Below are positions 18,506 to 28,033 of a DNA stretch of 64,000 bases, piece by piece (the first letter of the stretch is position 1; each line of letters opens with the position of its first letter). Source of the stretch: Limnohabitans sp. T6-5 (GTDB lineage: Bacteria; Pseudomonadota; Gammaproteobacteria; Burkholderiales; Burkholderiaceae_C); NCBI RefSeq assembly GCF_003063315.1, contig NZ_NERV01000004.1:186001-250000 (forward strand), written 5' to 3'. The position numbers and the translations under genes were made by a program. The notes beneath the pieces are model-generated. The model had not been told where the DNA came from. It made no database searches and worked only from the letters and a program-made list of their open reading frames with translations.

Positions 18506-19273
18506 TCAAACGGCCAGACGCGTACCGTCCACAAACACGGCCAGCTCGCCGGACGCCAAGGGCACCCAGTTCTCGTCCAGCGTGAGCGGTGCGGTCACCA
18601 CCACCGCCACGCGATCAGTTTCCCGGGTGTGCTCGGCAAAATTCACGCTCAGGTCTTCGTCGCTCAGCGTGGCTTGGTTGAATGGGTGCTGGCGCAGCAC
18701 GTAATGCAAGTGGGTACTGGCATGCGCCCACAAGGCTTCGCCGTTAGACAGCAAAAAATTGAAGGTCCCGTGCCGGGCAATCTGGGGCACCAGTTCACGC
18801 AGGGTGCGGGTCAACTCCTGCACGCTGGGCACCCCGGCATGCGATTTGGCCAGCTCTTGCATGAGCCAGCAAAACGCCCGTTCGCTGTCGGTCTGCCCCA
18901 CCGGCCTGAAGTTGCCATGCAGCTTGGGCGCAAAGTCCACCAAGTTGCCGTTGTGTGCAAACACCCAATAGCGGCCCCACAACTCGCGCACAAAAGGGTG
19001 GCAGTTTTCCAGGCTCACCACGCCTTGCGTGGCCTTGCGGATGTGGGCGATGACGTTTTGACTCTTGATGGGGTAACGGCGCACCAGCTCGGCCACCGGT
19101 GAGGTGCTGGCGCTTTGGTGGTCCACCATGTGGCGCACGCCCTTGCCCTCAAAAAAAGCGATGCCCCAGCCATCGGCGTGGTGGTCCGTGGCCCCACCCC
19201 GCTGCGCGAAACCGCTGAAGCTGAAAGTCACATCGGTGGGGGTGTTGGCATTCATGCCGAGCAGTTGGCACAT
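18506..19273 (-). CDS. Class II glutamine amidotransferase (YafJ-like)
   Basis: This 255-residue Ntn-type glutamine amidotransferase domain protein begins 'MCQLLGMN'. Cys2 is the N-terminal nucleophile after Met removal, so the start is at 19273 and not further upstream. Other conserved motifs are 'GFAQRGG', 'HADGWGIAFF', 'HIRKATQG', 'NCHPF' and 'WVFAHNGNL'. These match YafJ/GAT type 2 proteins, stand-alone domains with no attached synthase. The gene lies 4 bp after the MFS gene on the same strand, within a three-gene operon. The real amide acceptor is unknown for the family. Confidence 0.9.
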   Translation of the reverse strand: MCQLLGMNANTPTDVTFSFSGFAQRGGATDHHADGWGIAFFEGKGVRHMVDHQSASTSPVAELVRRYPIKSQNVIAHIRKATQGVVSLENCHPFVRELWGRYWVFAHNGNLVDFAPKLHGNFRPVGQTDSERAFCWLMQELAKSHAGVPSVQELTRTLRELVPQIARHGTFNFLLSNGEALWAHASTHLHYVLRQHPFNQATLSDEDLSVNFAEHTRETDRVAVVVTAPLTLDENWVPLASGELAVFVDGTRLAV

Positions 19274-19277
19274 AGCG

Positions 19278-20765
19278 TCAGTCTTTCGTATGCACGGCAG
19301 GCGTTCCGGCCATGCGCCAGGCCGCCAACAGGGCCAGAGCCGTGATGGCCGCCAGCCCCAAAAAGGTTTCATTGAAAGCGCGCAAGCTGGCCGCAGGATG
19401 CCCCGCCCCCAGCAAAGACACGCCCGCAGCGCTCAGGCGCCACTCCAGCACAATGGCGCACACGCTCACCCCGGCCGCACCGCCCAGCATGCGCACAAAG
19501 CCGATCACGCTTGACGCTTGCGGAATGAGCGCCTTGGGCATGCCACGCATGGAGCCCAGATTGAGCGACGGCAGGATAAAGCCCAGCCCGATGCGCCCCA
19601 AAATCACCCAGGCCCAAAGCAAGGCCAGGCCCGACGCCGGGTGCACCGTGGGCATGAGCGCAAACGACGAGGCCAAAAGCGCCAGGCCCAGGCTGACCAG
19701 CACAGCGGGCCGGTAACGGTCAGACAGACGGCCCACCACCGCAATGGTGACCGCCAGCAAAATGCCCGAGGGCAGCAAGGCCGCACCGATGTAAGACGGT
19801 GACAGGCCCAGGCCCATCTGCATGTACACCGGCAGCAAATAGGTAGAGCCAAACAGCGCAATGCCGTAGGTGAACGCCACCAAAGCGCCCATGGCAAAGC
19901 TGCGGTGCGAGAAGACCTGCAGGTTCATGAGGGGCCTGCGTTTGCCATGCCGCCGGGCTTTGAGCAAATGCCGCTGCCACGCCACAAACAGGCCCATGCC
20001 GCTGGCCGCCAGCGCCAGCAAAATCACTGCCACCGTGTCGTCGTCACCGCGCAACTGCACCAGCCCGTTGAGCAGCATCAGGGTCGAGGCACTGGCCAGT
20101 GCCAGGCCAATCCAGTCCAAGCCATCGCCCTCGGCATTGGCCGCCACGCCGCCCGGGGCCGTGGTCGGCACAAACCGGCGCGACAGCCACAAAGCCACCA
20201 AGGCCAGGGGCACCACCATGAAAAAGATGGACCTCCAGCCAAACACATCGACCAGCACACCGCCAATGCTCGGGCCAATGGCCGGTGCAAGCACCACGCC
20301 CATGCCAAACAGGCCACTGGCGCGGCCCTGCTCATTCGAGTCAAACGCCCGCAAGATGATGATGGCCGGGATCGGCTGCACCACACCGGCCGCCAGGCCC
20401 TCGGCCACCCGCGCCGCCATGACCAGCGTGAAATCGCCAGCAAAACCGCCCACCACGCCACCGCCCAGCAGCAGCCACATGCAGACCTCATACACCCTGC
20501 GGTAGCCAAAGCGGGCCAGCAACCAGGGCGTGGTCAACATCGACACCGTCATGGCCACCATGAAACCCGAGGTGACCCACTGCACCCGGCTTTGGCCCAG
20601 TGTGAAGTGGTGGCTCATGTCGGGAATGGCCACGTTCATGATGGTGGACGACATCACGGCGGCCATGGAGCCGAGCATCAGCGTGTACAGCAAAAACCAG
20701 CGGTGACGCACCCCATAGCGCGCACGCAAGCCTTGCAGGCTGTGGGGGTCGTGGGCAGCGGTCAT
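19278..20765 (-). CDS. MFS drug exporter, DHA2 (EmrB/QacA) family
   Basis: This 495-residue transporter has about 14 membrane helices. Motif A-like sequence is 'LARFGYRRVYEVC', and the DHA2 motif C region is 'LAPAIGPSIGGVL' (about residue 125). The ATG at 20765 overlaps the stop of the upstream CWC gene (ATGA), which fixes the start; a longer upstream frame exists but is not needed. Such proton antiporters export drugs, dyes or organic acids. The EmrA-type partner is absent, so it probably acts alone in the inner membrane. Substrate unknown. Confidence 0.9.
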   Translation of the reverse strand: MTAAHDPHSLQGLRARYGVRHRWFLLYTLMLGSMAAVMSSTIMNVAIPDMSHHFTLGQSRVQWVTSGFMVAMTVSMLTTPWLLARFGYRRVYEVCMWLLLGGGVVGGFAGDFTLVMAARVAEGLAAGVVQPIPAIIILRAFDSNEQGRASGLFGMGVVLAPAIGPSIGGVLVDVFGWRSIFFMVVPLALVALWLSRRFVPTTAPGGVAANAEGDGLDWIGLALASASTLMLLNGLVQLRGDDDTVAVILLALAASGMGLFVAWQRHLLKARRHGKRRPLMNLQVFSHRSFAMGALVAFTYGIALFGSTYLLPVYMQMGLGLSPSYIGAALLPSGILLAVTIAVVGRLSDRYRPAVLVSLGLALLASSFALMPTVHPASGLALLWAWVILGRIGLGFILPSLNLGSMRGMPKALIPQASSVIGFVRMLGGAAGVSVCAIVLEWRLSAAGVSLLGAGHPAASLRAFNETFLGLAAITALALLAAWRMAGTPAVHTKD

Positions 20766-20977
20766 GTACGTTGTGCGGCTTGTTGTGCGCAAGCCTGGCA
20801 AATGCAGGCCTTGCCCCGTGCAGCATCGGGCAACTTGTTCAGCAATTCAGTGCTGAAGTGCACACGCGTGCACCAGCAAGGCTCTGAAACTTGCGCGGGT
20901 GAAGCCGCCATGGCGCAGGCGTTGACTTGTCCGCACAGAGGGCACAGGCAAGGGTCAACAGGGGTGGAGGCGTTCAT
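20762..20977 (-). CDS. Small cysteine-rich CWC family protein
   Basis: This 71-residue protein is dominated by paired cysteines: 'CLCPLCGQVNAC' near the start, 'CWCTRVHF' in the middle and 'ACICQACA' at the end. This is the cysteine-rich CWC family layout, with likely zinc-binding knuckles. The start at 20977 gives the usual length. It overlaps the MFS gene by 4 bp and heads a CWC-MFS-amidotransferase operon. Function unknown. The first REP-like hairpin of the 21-kb array begins about 45 bp upstream, so its promoter must lie close to or inside the repeat. Confidence 0.85.
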   Translation of the reverse strand: MNASTPVDPCLCPLCGQVNACAMAASPAQVSEPCWCTRVHFSTELLNKLPDAARGKACICQACAQQAAQRT

Positions 20978-21021
20978 GGCAAAACAAAGTCGGTCAAGCC
21001 CCGAGTTTAGAGCCTCAGCAG

Positions 21022-21780
21022 TCAAACATCGGACTCTGCGAGTGCCGACCTACAAAACGCAGCGCCGTCGCAGGTCGGTGGTCGAAGACCCCGACATCGG
21101 GTTGATGGACCTGTGGCGCTTGGTTTTGCCGTTGCAGGTCAACGGGCACATGTCGGACTCTTCGAGTACCGACCTACAAAACGCAGCGCCGTCGCAGGTC
21201 GGTGGTCGAAGACCCCAACATCGGGTTGATGGACCTGTGGCGCTTGGTTTTGCCGTTGCAGGTCAACGGGCACATGTCGGACTCTTCGAGTACCGACCTA
21301 CAAAACGCAGCGCCATTGTAGGTCGGTGGTCGAAGACCCCGACATCGGGTTGATGGACCTGTGGCGCTTGGTTTTGCCGTTGCAGGTCAACGGGCACCTG
21401 TCGGGCTCTTCGAGTACCGACCTACAAAACGCAGCGCCGTCGTAGGTCGGTGGTCGAAGACCCCGACATCGGGTTGATGGACCTGTGTCGCTTGGACATC
21501 GGGTTGATTGATCTGTGTCGCTTGGTTTTGCCGTTGCAGGTCAACGGGCACCTGTCGGGCTCTTCGAGTGCCGACCTACAAAACGCAGCGCCATCGTAGG
21601 TCGGTGGTCGAAGACCCCGACATCGGGTTGATGGACCTGTGTCGCTTGGACATCGGGTTGATGGACTTGTGTCGCTTGGTTTTGCCGTTGCAGGTCAACG
21701 GGCACATATCGGGCTCTTCGAGTGCCGACCTACAAAACGCAGCGCCATCGTAGGTCGGTGGTCGAAGACCCCGACATGGG
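21022..21780. repeat. Tandem REP/BIME array, 124-bp units growing to 154 bp by an internal 30-bp duplication
   Basis: Six copies of the junction 'GACCTACAAAACGCAGCGCC' start at 21047, 21171, 21295, 21419, 21573 and 21727, so spacings are 124, 124, 124, 154 and 154 bp. Each unit holds a family-A hairpin with the GGTC/GACC inner stem (GTCGGTGGTCGAAGACCCCG), a constant spacer (ATCGGGTTGATGGACCTG, CGCTTGGTTTTGCCGTTGC) and a facing hairpin with an ACTC/GAGT-like stem. In the last two spacings a 30-bp piece of spacer (ACATCGGGTTGATGGACCTG plus TGTCGCTTGG) is doubled. The array fills the 821-bp gap between the CWC gene and the enoyl-CoA hydratase gene. No gene is supported here. Confidence 0.93.
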
Positions 21781-21798
21781 TCTGACCATGGCCACGCT

Positions 21799-22602
21799 TT
21801 ACGATTCAGGGCCTGCCCCGTCCAGCCGCTGACCGCTTCGCCCGACACCCGACTCGAACAGCCGGGCACCGCGAGACGCCTCGCCGCTGGCCAGGGTTTG
21901 CAGGCCCAACGCAAATTCTTTGGCGAGCGCTTCATCCTGGCCCCTACCGAATTGCTCATATGCCGACCGGCGGTCGTTGCGCAGGCAGGTCTGGGGCAAT
22001 GCCGCCAGTTGCTGAGCCAGTTCCACAGCCGCCCGCAAGGCCTGACCGTCATCCACCACGCGGTTGGCCAGGCCCATGGCCAGTGCTTCATCGGCCCCCA
22101 CGGCGCGACCAGTGAGGATCAGGTCCAGTGCACGCGACAAGCCGATCAGCCGTGGCAGACGCACTGTGCCGCCATCGATCAGGGGCACGCCAAAGCGACG
22201 GCAAAACACGCCCAGCACAGCCGAGCGCTCGACCACGCGCAGATCGCACCACAGCGCCAACTCCAGCCCACCAGCCACCGCGTGGCCGCTGATGGCCGCG
22301 ATCACCGGCTTGGACAGCAGCATGCGCGACGGGCCCATCGGCCCGTCGCCTAAAGGCTCCAGACGGTTGCGCCGGGCCTCGTCGTGCAACGCTTTGAGGT
22401 CGGCCCCGGCGCAAAATGTGCCGTGCTCGCCCTGCAAGACGGCCACGGCGGCATCCGGGTCGGCCTCAAAGTCGCGAAAGGCATCGGCCAGTTGCTGCGC
22501 CGTCACGCGGTCAACCGCATTGCGCGCCTGGGCACGGTGAATCGTGACGACAGTAACCGGTCCTTGCCGGGTGACCTGAACTTCGGTGGAGGTGATGGGC
22601 AT
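21799..22602 (-). CDS. Enoyl-CoA hydratase/isomerase family protein
   Basis: This 267-residue crotonase-fold protein has the oxyanion-hole motifs 'FCAGADLKAL' and 'ISGHAVAGGLELALWCDLRV'. The first catalytic Glu of classical hydratases is replaced in the region 'GVFCRRFGVPLIDGGTVRLPRL' (the position is taken by Arg/Phe with a later Asp), so the reaction may be hydration, isomerisation or another crotonase reaction. The ATG at 22602 lies 10 bp downstream of the AidB-like acyl-CoA dehydrogenase stop, and the two form an operon. Probable role: acyl-CoA oxidation of an unknown substrate. Confidence 0.85.
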   Translation of the reverse strand: MPITSTEVQVTRQGPVTVVTIHRAQARNAVDRVTAQQLADAFRDFEADPDAAVAVLQGEHGTFCAGADLKALHDEARRNRLEPLGDGPMGPSRMLLSKPVIAAISGHAVAGGLELALWCDLRVVERSAVLGVFCRRFGVPLIDGGTVRLPRLIGLSRALDLILTGRAVGADEALAMGLANRVVDDGQALRAAVELAQQLAALPQTCLRNDRRSAYEQFGRGQDEALAKEFALGLQTLASGEASRGARLFESGVGRSGQRLDGAGPES

Positions 22603-22612
22603 GTGTGTTGCC

Positions 22613-24256
22613 TCAGCCCGGGTAAGCGCGTTGCAAGATGGCATCCACCGGCAGCAAACGGGTGTCGATGCTGCCCACCACGCGGCCCCATTGCGGATCG
22701 AGACGCGTCTGGATGAAGGCGTCGGCCACCGCAGTGGGCGCATGTCGGAGCAACAAGCTGGCCTGGGCCAGCAGCACCAAGCGCTCGGCAAAACGGCGCC
22801 CCAGGGCTTCGAGCTGGTCGGGGGGCTCGCGCAGCATGGCCTGCAGGCTTTGCTGCGCCTCACGCAAGCGCACGTCATCGCCCAAGCCCTGCCCCAGGTC
22901 TTGCAGCAGGGCGTGGGCCAGATCGGGCTCCTTGCCGATGGCCCGCATCACGTCCAGGCACATCACGTTGCCCGAGCCTTCCCAGATCGAGTTGACGGGG
23001 GCCTCGCGGAACAGGCGACCCATGACGCCCTCGTCCACATAGCCGTTGCCGCCAAAAATCTCCATGGTCTCGCCGGTCAGTTCGACCGCACGCTTGCAGA
23101 TCCAGAACTTGGCAGCAGGCGTCATCACGCGCTTCCAGGCTTTTTCGACGGGGCTGTCATCGCGCTCGTAAGCCTGCGCCAGCCGCATCATCAAGACCAT
23201 ATTGGCTTCGTTTTCCAGCGCCAGGTCGGTCAGCACGGCGCGCATCAGCGGCTGGTCGATGAGCAAGCGGCCAAAGGCCTTGCGCTGACGGGCATAGGCC
23301 AGGCCTTGCACCAGCCCCTGGCGCACCATGGCCGCGCTGCCCACCACGCAGTTCAGGCGGGTGTAGGTGGCCATCTCGATGATGGTGGGGATGCCACGCC
23401 CGGGCTCGCCCATCAGAATGCCGTGGGCGTCCTTGAACTCGACTTCGCTGCTGGAATTGCTGCGGTTGCCCACTTTGGCTTTGAGCCGCTGGATTTCAAT
23501 CGGGTTCTTGCTGCCATCGGGGCGCCAGCGCGGCACAAAAAAGCAGCTGGGGCCACCGTCAGCCGTGCGCGCAACCACCAAATGGGCGTCGCACATGGGG
23601 GCTGAGAAAAACCACTTGTGCCCGCGCAATGTGAACTCGCGTTCGCCCTGCCCTGTGGGTGTGGCCGTCGTGGTGTTGGCACGCACATCCGAGCCGCCTT
23701 GTTTTTCGGTCATGCCCATGCCGACCCACATGGACTTTTTGTCGGCCAGCGGCACATCGCGCTCGTCGTAATCGGGGCTGAGCAGCTGGTCCTTCATGGC
23801 CGCCCACAGGTCGGGCTCACGTTGAATCAGCGGAATGGCCGCCTGCGTCATGGTGGCGGGGCACAGCGTGCCCGCCTCCACCTGCCCATGCAGGTAAAAG
23901 CCTGCAGCCCAGGCCGACCAACGCCCCGGGCGCTCATCGGCAAACGGCATGGCGATCAGGCCTTGCCCCCGGTAGAGGGCCATCAGCTGGTGCCAGCTGG
24001 GATGAAACTGCACTTGGTCCATCCGGCGGCCCCGGGCGTCGAAATTTTTGAGCTCGGGCGTATAGCGGTTGGCCTGATCGGCCAACGCGTAGGTCTCGGC
24101 CTGGCCCAAGGTGGCGCCATAGCTGCCGAGTTGCGGCACAAAACCATCAGCCCCGGCCCGGGCCAGCGCTTCACGCAAAGGCGTGTCGGTGGCCAGCAGG
24201 TTGTAGTTTTGCAGTTCGTCGAACTGGTTCGTGATCTCGTGGGTCTGCCAGGTCAT
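22613..24256 (-). CDS. Acyl-CoA dehydrogenase family protein, AidB-like
   Basis: This 547-residue protein is long for an acyl-CoA dehydrogenase but normal for the AidB branch (E. coli AidB is about 541). Recognisable parts are 'FHPSWHQLMALYRGQGL', 'CPATMTQAAIPL', the FAD-binding 'TEKQGGSDVRANTT' and 'GHKWFFSAPMCDAHLV', and the catalytic-Glu region 'NSIWEGSGNVMCLDVMRA'. E. coli AidB is linked to the alkylation response and keeps weak isovaleryl-CoA dehydrogenase activity. Here the pairing with an enoyl-CoA hydratase argues for catabolic acyl-CoA oxidation. The ATG at 24256 is preceded by a purine-rich GGAGACG. The adjacent upstream gap holds REP elements. Confidence 0.9.
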   Translation of the reverse strand: MTWQTHEITNQFDELQNYNLLATDTPLREALARAGADGFVPQLGSYGATLGQAETYALADQANRYTPELKNFDARGRRMDQVQFHPSWHQLMALYRGQGLIAMPFADERPGRWSAWAAGFYLHGQVEAGTLCPATMTQAAIPLIQREPDLWAAMKDQLLSPDYDERDVPLADKKSMWVGMGMTEKQGGSDVRANTTTATPTGQGEREFTLRGHKWFFSAPMCDAHLVVARTADGGPSCFFVPRWRPDGSKNPIEIQRLKAKVGNRSNSSSEVEFKDAHGILMGEPGRGIPTIIEMATYTRLNCVVGSAAMVRQGLVQGLAYARQRKAFGRLLIDQPLMRAVLTDLALENEANMVLMMRLAQAYERDDSPVEKAWKRVMTPAAKFWICKRAVELTGETMEIFGGNGYVDEGVMGRLFREAPVNSIWEGSGNVMCLDVMRAIGKEPDLAHALLQDLGQGLGDDVRLREAQQSLQAMLREPPDQLEALGRRFAERLVLLAQASLLLRHAPTAVADAFIQTRLDPQWGRVVGSIDTRLLPVDAILQRAYPG

Positions 24257-24344
24257 GGGTCGTCTCCTTCTTGCGCTTGAGCGCTTGTCTTCCCAAGCTG
24301 CCAGTCTAGGGGAAATGCCAGCCCAAGGAGCCCCCGTGCCTAAC

Positions 24345-24490
24345 GAAAACGTCGGACTCTTCGAGCGCCGACCTACGAAGACCCTGGTTAATGGTCGAAG
24401 GTGTCGGCAAATGACCCGCTCTCGCGCCAATACTCAAAAACATTGGCAGCGGGCTCCGTTTAGGTCGGTGGTCGAAGACCCCGACAAACA
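24345..24490. repeat. Family-A REP elements in the acyl-CoA dehydrogenase to malate synthase gap
   Basis: Within the 327-bp gap 24257-24583, one family-A hairpin lies at 24350-24376 (CGTCGGACTCTTCGAGCGCC, GACCTACG). A degenerate copy follows around 24390-24416 (GTCGAAGGTGTCGG), and a clean one lies at 24461-24486 (GGTCGGTGGTCGAAGACCCC, GACA). No gene is seen in the gap. Confidence 0.75.
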
Positions 24491-24523
24491 TGTGCCGTCC
24501 TGATCATTTGACCAGCACTATGC

Positions 24524-24549
24524 AAAACGGCTCCCGCAGGAGCCGTTTT
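24524..24549. terminator. Bidirectional-looking intrinsic terminator downstream of malate synthase
   Basis: A perfect 11-bp stem, AAAACGGCTCC/GGAGCCGTTTT with a CGCA loop, starts 35 bp after the malate synthase stop. The A/T-rich base of the stem gives a T run in either direction, so it can stop transcripts from both sides. Confidence 0.8.
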
Positions 24550-24583
24550 CACAGGTGCCGGTCACAGTCCGGCATCACACGTT

Positions 24584-26815
24584 TCAGGCCGCTTTGACCT
24601 TCAGACGCCAAGCGTGCAGCAGCGGCTCGGTGTAACCGCTGGGTTGCTCTTTGCCTTTAAAGACCAGATCGCAGGCGGCTTGGTAGGCGGCCGACTTGGC
24701 GAAGTTACCGGACATTTTTTTGTACTCAGGGTCACCCGCGTTCTGGCCGTCCACCACAGCGGCCATGCGCTCCATGGTTTCCTTGATTTGCGCCTCGGTC
24801 ACGACACCGTGGTGCAACCAGTTGGCCATATGCTGGCTGCTGATGCGCAGCGTGGCGCGGTCTTCCATCAGGCCCACGCCGTTGATGTCGGGCACCTTGG
24901 AGCAACCCACGCCCTGGTCCACCCAGCGCACCACGTAACCCAAAATGCCTTGGGCGTTGTTGTCGAGTTCCTTTTGCTTGTCTTCGGCAGACCAGTTGGC
25001 GGCGTCCTTGGCCACCACGGGGAACTGCAGCAAGGCGTTGAGGGTGTCTTCGCGCAGTTGTTTCGGGTCTTGCTTGGCCACGGCTTTTTCCATTTGCTTT
25101 TGCAGCGCAGGCACGTCCACTTGGTGGTAGTGCATGGCGTGCAGCGTAGCGGCAGTCGGGCTGGGCACCCAGGCGGTGTTGGCACCGGCCAGGGGGTGAC
25201 CGATCTTGGCTTTCAGCATGTCGGCCATCAGGTCGGGCATGGCCCACATGCCTTTGCCAATCTGGGCACGGCCGCGCAGGCCGCAGGCCAGGCCCACGTT
25301 GACGTTGTTCTTCTCATACGCACCCAACCAGGTGCTGTTCTTGATGTCGCCCTTGCGCATGACAGGGCCGGCCAACATGCAGGTGTGCATTTCGTCGCCC
25401 GTGCGGTCCAGGAAGCCAGTGTTGATGAAGGCCACGCGGCTTTTGGCGGCGGCGATACAGGCTTTCAAGTTGGCGCTGGTGCGGCGCTCTTCGTCCATGA
25501 TGCCCAGCTTGACGGTGGAAGGTTTCATGCCGATGACTTTTTCCACGCGGCCAAACAGCTCGTCGGCAAAGGCCACTTCGGCGGGGCCGTGCATCTTGGG
25601 CTTGACGATGTAGACGCTGCCGGTGCGGCTGTTGCGCAGGGGGTGCGAAGACTTTTTCTGCAAATCCACCAGGGCGCAGGTCACGGTGACCATGGCGTCC
25701 AGAATGCCTTCAGGAATCTCTTTGGTGCTGCCGTCAGCGGCTTTGTAGAGGATGGCGGGGTTGGTCATCAGGTGGCCGACGTTGCGCACAAACATGAGCG
25801 AGCGGCCATGCAATTTCACGGTCCCTTTACCTGCGGGCTTGGTGTACTCGCGGTCACCGTTCATGGTGCGGGTGAAGGTTTTGCCGCCCTTTTGCACTTC
25901 TTCGCTCAGAGTGCCTTGCAAGATGCCCAGCCAGTTGGCATAGGCCAGCACTTTGTCGTCGGCGTCCACAGCGGCCACGGAATCTTCCAGGTCGAGGATG
26001 GTGGACAACGCGCTTTCAGCGATCAGATCGGACACGCCAGCCGGGTCGGTCTTGCCGATGGGGGTGGACTTGTTGATTTGCAAATCGAGGTGGATGCCGT
26101 TGTGCACAAACAGCACGGATGCCGGCGCTTTGGCATCGCCGGTGTAGCCCACGAATTGCTTGGCATCGGCCAAGGTGGAGTTTTTGCCGTTGGCCAGAGT
26201 CACGACCAGCTTGCCGGCTTTGACGATGTAGCCCTTGCTGCCGACGTGCGACCCGGTTTTCAGGGGGGCTGTGCGGTCGAGCACGTTGCGGCAGTAATCG
26301 ATGACTTTGGCGCCGCGCTTGGGGTTGTAGCCTGTGCCTTTTTCGCAGCCGTCGGCTTCACTGATCGCATCGGTGCCGTAGAGCGCGTCATACAAACTGC
26401 CCCAACGGGCGTTGGCCGCGTTCAGGGCGTAGCGGGCGTTCAAGATCGGCACCACCAACTGAGGACCCGCCAGCTTGGCCAGTTCAGCGTCCACGTTGGC
26501 GGTGGTGGCTTGGGCGTTGCGGGGCTCGGGCACCAGGTAGCCGATTTGGCTCAGGTATTTGCGGTAGGCCTTCATGGCCTTACCTTCACCGACCGGGCCG
26601 GGGTTGGCCGTGTGCCACTCGTCCATGGCGGTCTGGATGCGGTCACGCTCGGCCAGCAAGGCGATGTTTTTCGGGGCCAGGTCGGCCACGATGTCGTTGA
26701 AGCCTTTCCAGAACACGTCTTTGTCCACGCCGGTGGCGGGCAGCATCTGGTCGTTGATGAAACTCAGCAGGGGGTTGGCCACTTGCAGGTTGTGGATCGC
26801 GGTGCGTTCGGTCAT
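24584..26815 (-). CDS. glcB: Malate synthase G
   Basis: This 743-residue enzyme condenses glyoxylate with acetyl-CoA to malate, the anabolic step of the glyoxylate cycle and of glycolate use. The start '[13 protein letters not shown]', '[14 protein letters not shown]' (catalytic-site region near 280), 'NRDGDREYT'-like segment '[12 protein letters not shown]', and '[15 protein letters not shown]' (active-site Glu/Arg) are all typical of the G isoform. The long insertion domain around 140-260 also fits that isoform, compared with about 530 residues for isoform A. It is transcribed alone, divergent from the HMG-CoA lyase-like gene across 201 bp where no clear operator was recognised. It links acetyl-CoA from the many acyl-CoA pathways in this window to the TCA cycle. 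Confidence 0.96.
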   Translation of the reverse strand: MTERTAIHNLQVANPLLSFINDQMLPATGVDKDVFWKGFNDIVADLAPKNIALLAERDRIQTAMDEWHTANPGPVGEGKAMKAYRKYLSQIGYLVPEPRNAQATTANVDAELAKLAGPQLVVPILNARYALNAANARWGSLYDALYGTDAISEADGCEKGTGYNPKRGAKVIDYCRNVLDRTAPLKTGSHVGSKGYIVKAGKLVVTLANGKNSTLADAKQFVGYTGDAKAPASVLFVHNGIHLDLQINKSTPIGKTDPAGVSDLIAESALSTILDLEDSVAAVDADDKVLAYANWLGILQGTLSEEVQKGGKTFTRTMNGDREYTKPAGKGTVKLHGRSLMFVRNVGHLMTNPAILYKAADGSTKEIPEGILDAMVTVTCALVDLQKKSSHPLRNSRTGSVYIVKPKMHGPAEVAFADELFGRVEKVIGMKPSTVKLGIMDEERRTSANLKACIAAAKSRVAFINTGFLDRTGDEMHTCMLAGPVMRKGDIKNSTWLGAYEKNNVNVGLACGLRGRAQIGKGMWAMPDLMADMLKAKIGHPLAGANTAWVPSPTAATLHAMHYHQVDVPALQKQMEKAVAKQDPKQLREDTLNALLQFPVVAKDAANWSAEDKQKELDNNAQGILGYVVRWVDQGVGCSKVPDINGVGLMEDRATLRISSQHMANWLHHGVVTEAQIKETMERMAAVVDGQNAGDPEYKKMSGNFAKSAAYQAACDLVFKGKEQPSGYTEPLLHAWRLKVKAA

Positions 26816-27016
26816 GAGAGAGCCTCGGTCGGATGTTGAAAAACAGGTGCTTGAACGGGTACTGAGTGCCCGCCCCTCGCGGCACGCGTGCGTGCGGACA
26901 GCTTGGAAAAGACTTTATTCTAAGTTTTGATGCGGATAAACACGCGAAAAAGCCATAAACCCATGACTTTTACGCACGAATCACGCCCTCCAAAACCGCT
27001 GTTGTCTAATCCTGCC

Positions 27017-27943
27017 ATGACCAGCATTCACGCCCCTGACGTCCTCATCAGCGAAGTTGGCCCCCGAGACGGCCTGCAATCGGTGAGCGGCACCATGCCC
27101 ACCGCCGCAAAATGCCTGTGGATCGATGCCTTGGCCGCTGCGGGGCTGCGCGAGATCGAAGTCGCCTCGTTTGTGCCGCCCAAACTCTTGCCCCAGATGG
27201 CCGATGCCGCCCAGGTGGTGCAGCACGCCTTGCGGCACACGCACATCACCGTCATGGCGCTGGTGCCCAATCTGCGCGGGGCAGAAACCGCTTTGCGCGC
27301 GGGCGCTCGCAAACTCACGCTGCCCATCTCGGCCAGCGAGGCTCACAGCGTGGCCAATGTGCGCAAAACCCGCGAAGACATGGTGGCCGAGTTGCGTGCG
27401 GTGGTGGCACTGCGCGATGCCATCGCGCCCGGCGTGCCGGTGGAAGCGGCCATCTCCACCGCCTTTGGCTGCACCTTGCAAGGCCTGGTGCCCGAAGACG
27501 TAGTGTTGCGCCTGGCCGTGGCCTGCGCCGAAGCCGGGGCCAGCGATGTGGGCCTGTCCGACACCACCGGCATGGGCAACCCGGCCCAGACCACGCGGCT
27601 GTTCAAACGACTTTTCCAAGAAATCGGCGCACGCACTGGCGCCGCCCACATGCACAACACCCGGGGCCTGGGCCTGGCCAATTGCCTGGCCGCCTACGAG
27701 GCGGGAGTGCGCACCTTTGACAGCTCGCTGGGCGGGCTGGGCGGCTGTCCTTACGCACCGGGTGCTTCAGGCAATGTGGTCACCGAAGACCTGGTCTTCA
27801 TGTTCGAAGCCATGGGCGTGACCACCGGCATCGACCTGCCTCGGCTCATGGCCGCACGCGAGCCCCTGAAAGCAGGCCTGCCCGGCGAAACCCTGTACGG
27901 CATGACGCCCGAAGCCGGTCTGCCCAAAGGCTGGCGCAGCTGA
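27017..27943 (+). CDS. Hydroxymethylglutaryl-CoA lyase family protein
   Basis: This 308-residue TIM-barrel lyase is related to HMG-CoA lyase (leucine degradation: HMG-CoA to acetyl-CoA and acetoacetate). The signature pieces are 'SEVGPRDGLQS' (catalytic Arg-Asp near residue 17-18), 'ISTAFGCTLQG', 'DTTGMGNP', 'HMHNTRGLG' (metal-binding His pair) and the mobile catalytic-Cys loop 'GLGGCPYAPGASGN'. The ATG at 27017 is chosen because homology begins there; a 30-residue upstream extension is not conserved in character. It is monocistronic, divergent from malate synthase G. Sister branches cleave other 3-hydroxy acyl-CoAs, so exact substrate is not certain. Confidence 0.9.
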   Translation: MTSIHAPDVLISEVGPRDGLQSVSGTMPTAAKCLWIDALAAAGLREIEVASFVPPKLLPQMADAAQVVQHALRHTHITVMALVPNLRGAETALRAGARKLTLPISASEAHSVANVRKTREDMVAELRAVVALRDAIAPGVPVEAAISTAFGCTLQGLVPEDVVLRLAVACAEAGASDVGLSDTTGMGNPAQTTRLFKRLFQEIGARTGAAHMHNTRGLGLANCLAAYEAGVRTFDSSLGGLGGCPYAPGASGNVVTEDLVFMFEAMGVTTGIDLPRLMAAREPLKAGLPGETLYGMTPEAGLPKGWRS

Positions 27944-27967
27944 AGGGGCATGTGCCAGCGACAGCTT

Positions 27968-27997
27968 TGTCGGCGCTGAAGCTGCCGACCTGTGGGG
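27968..27997. repeat. Single family-A REP hairpin
   Basis: One isolated copy (TTTGTCGGCGCTGAAGCTGC, CGACCTGTGG) lies in the 90-bp gap between the HMG-CoA lyase-like gene and the LysR regulator. The stem GTCGG.AGCT/...CCGAC with the GCTGAAGC core keeps the family fold. Confidence 0.65.
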
Positions 27998-28033
27998 TAG
28001 GCAGGCCCTGCGGCGCCCTCATAATCACCGGGC

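Noticed and set aside
21022..21780. A coding region or repeat protein in the 21-kb array.
   Set aside because: Open frames there translate recurring REP sequence ('[10 protein letters not shown]' type), have no start context, and the same translation appears wherever family-A REPs occur.
24614..26839. Plus-strand open frame of 741 codons across malate synthase G.
   Set aside because: It mirrors the malate synthase codons in reverse and shows no family features; malate synthase on the minus strand is certain. The same applies to the long frames opposite icmF (10691-12151), rpoN and argS.
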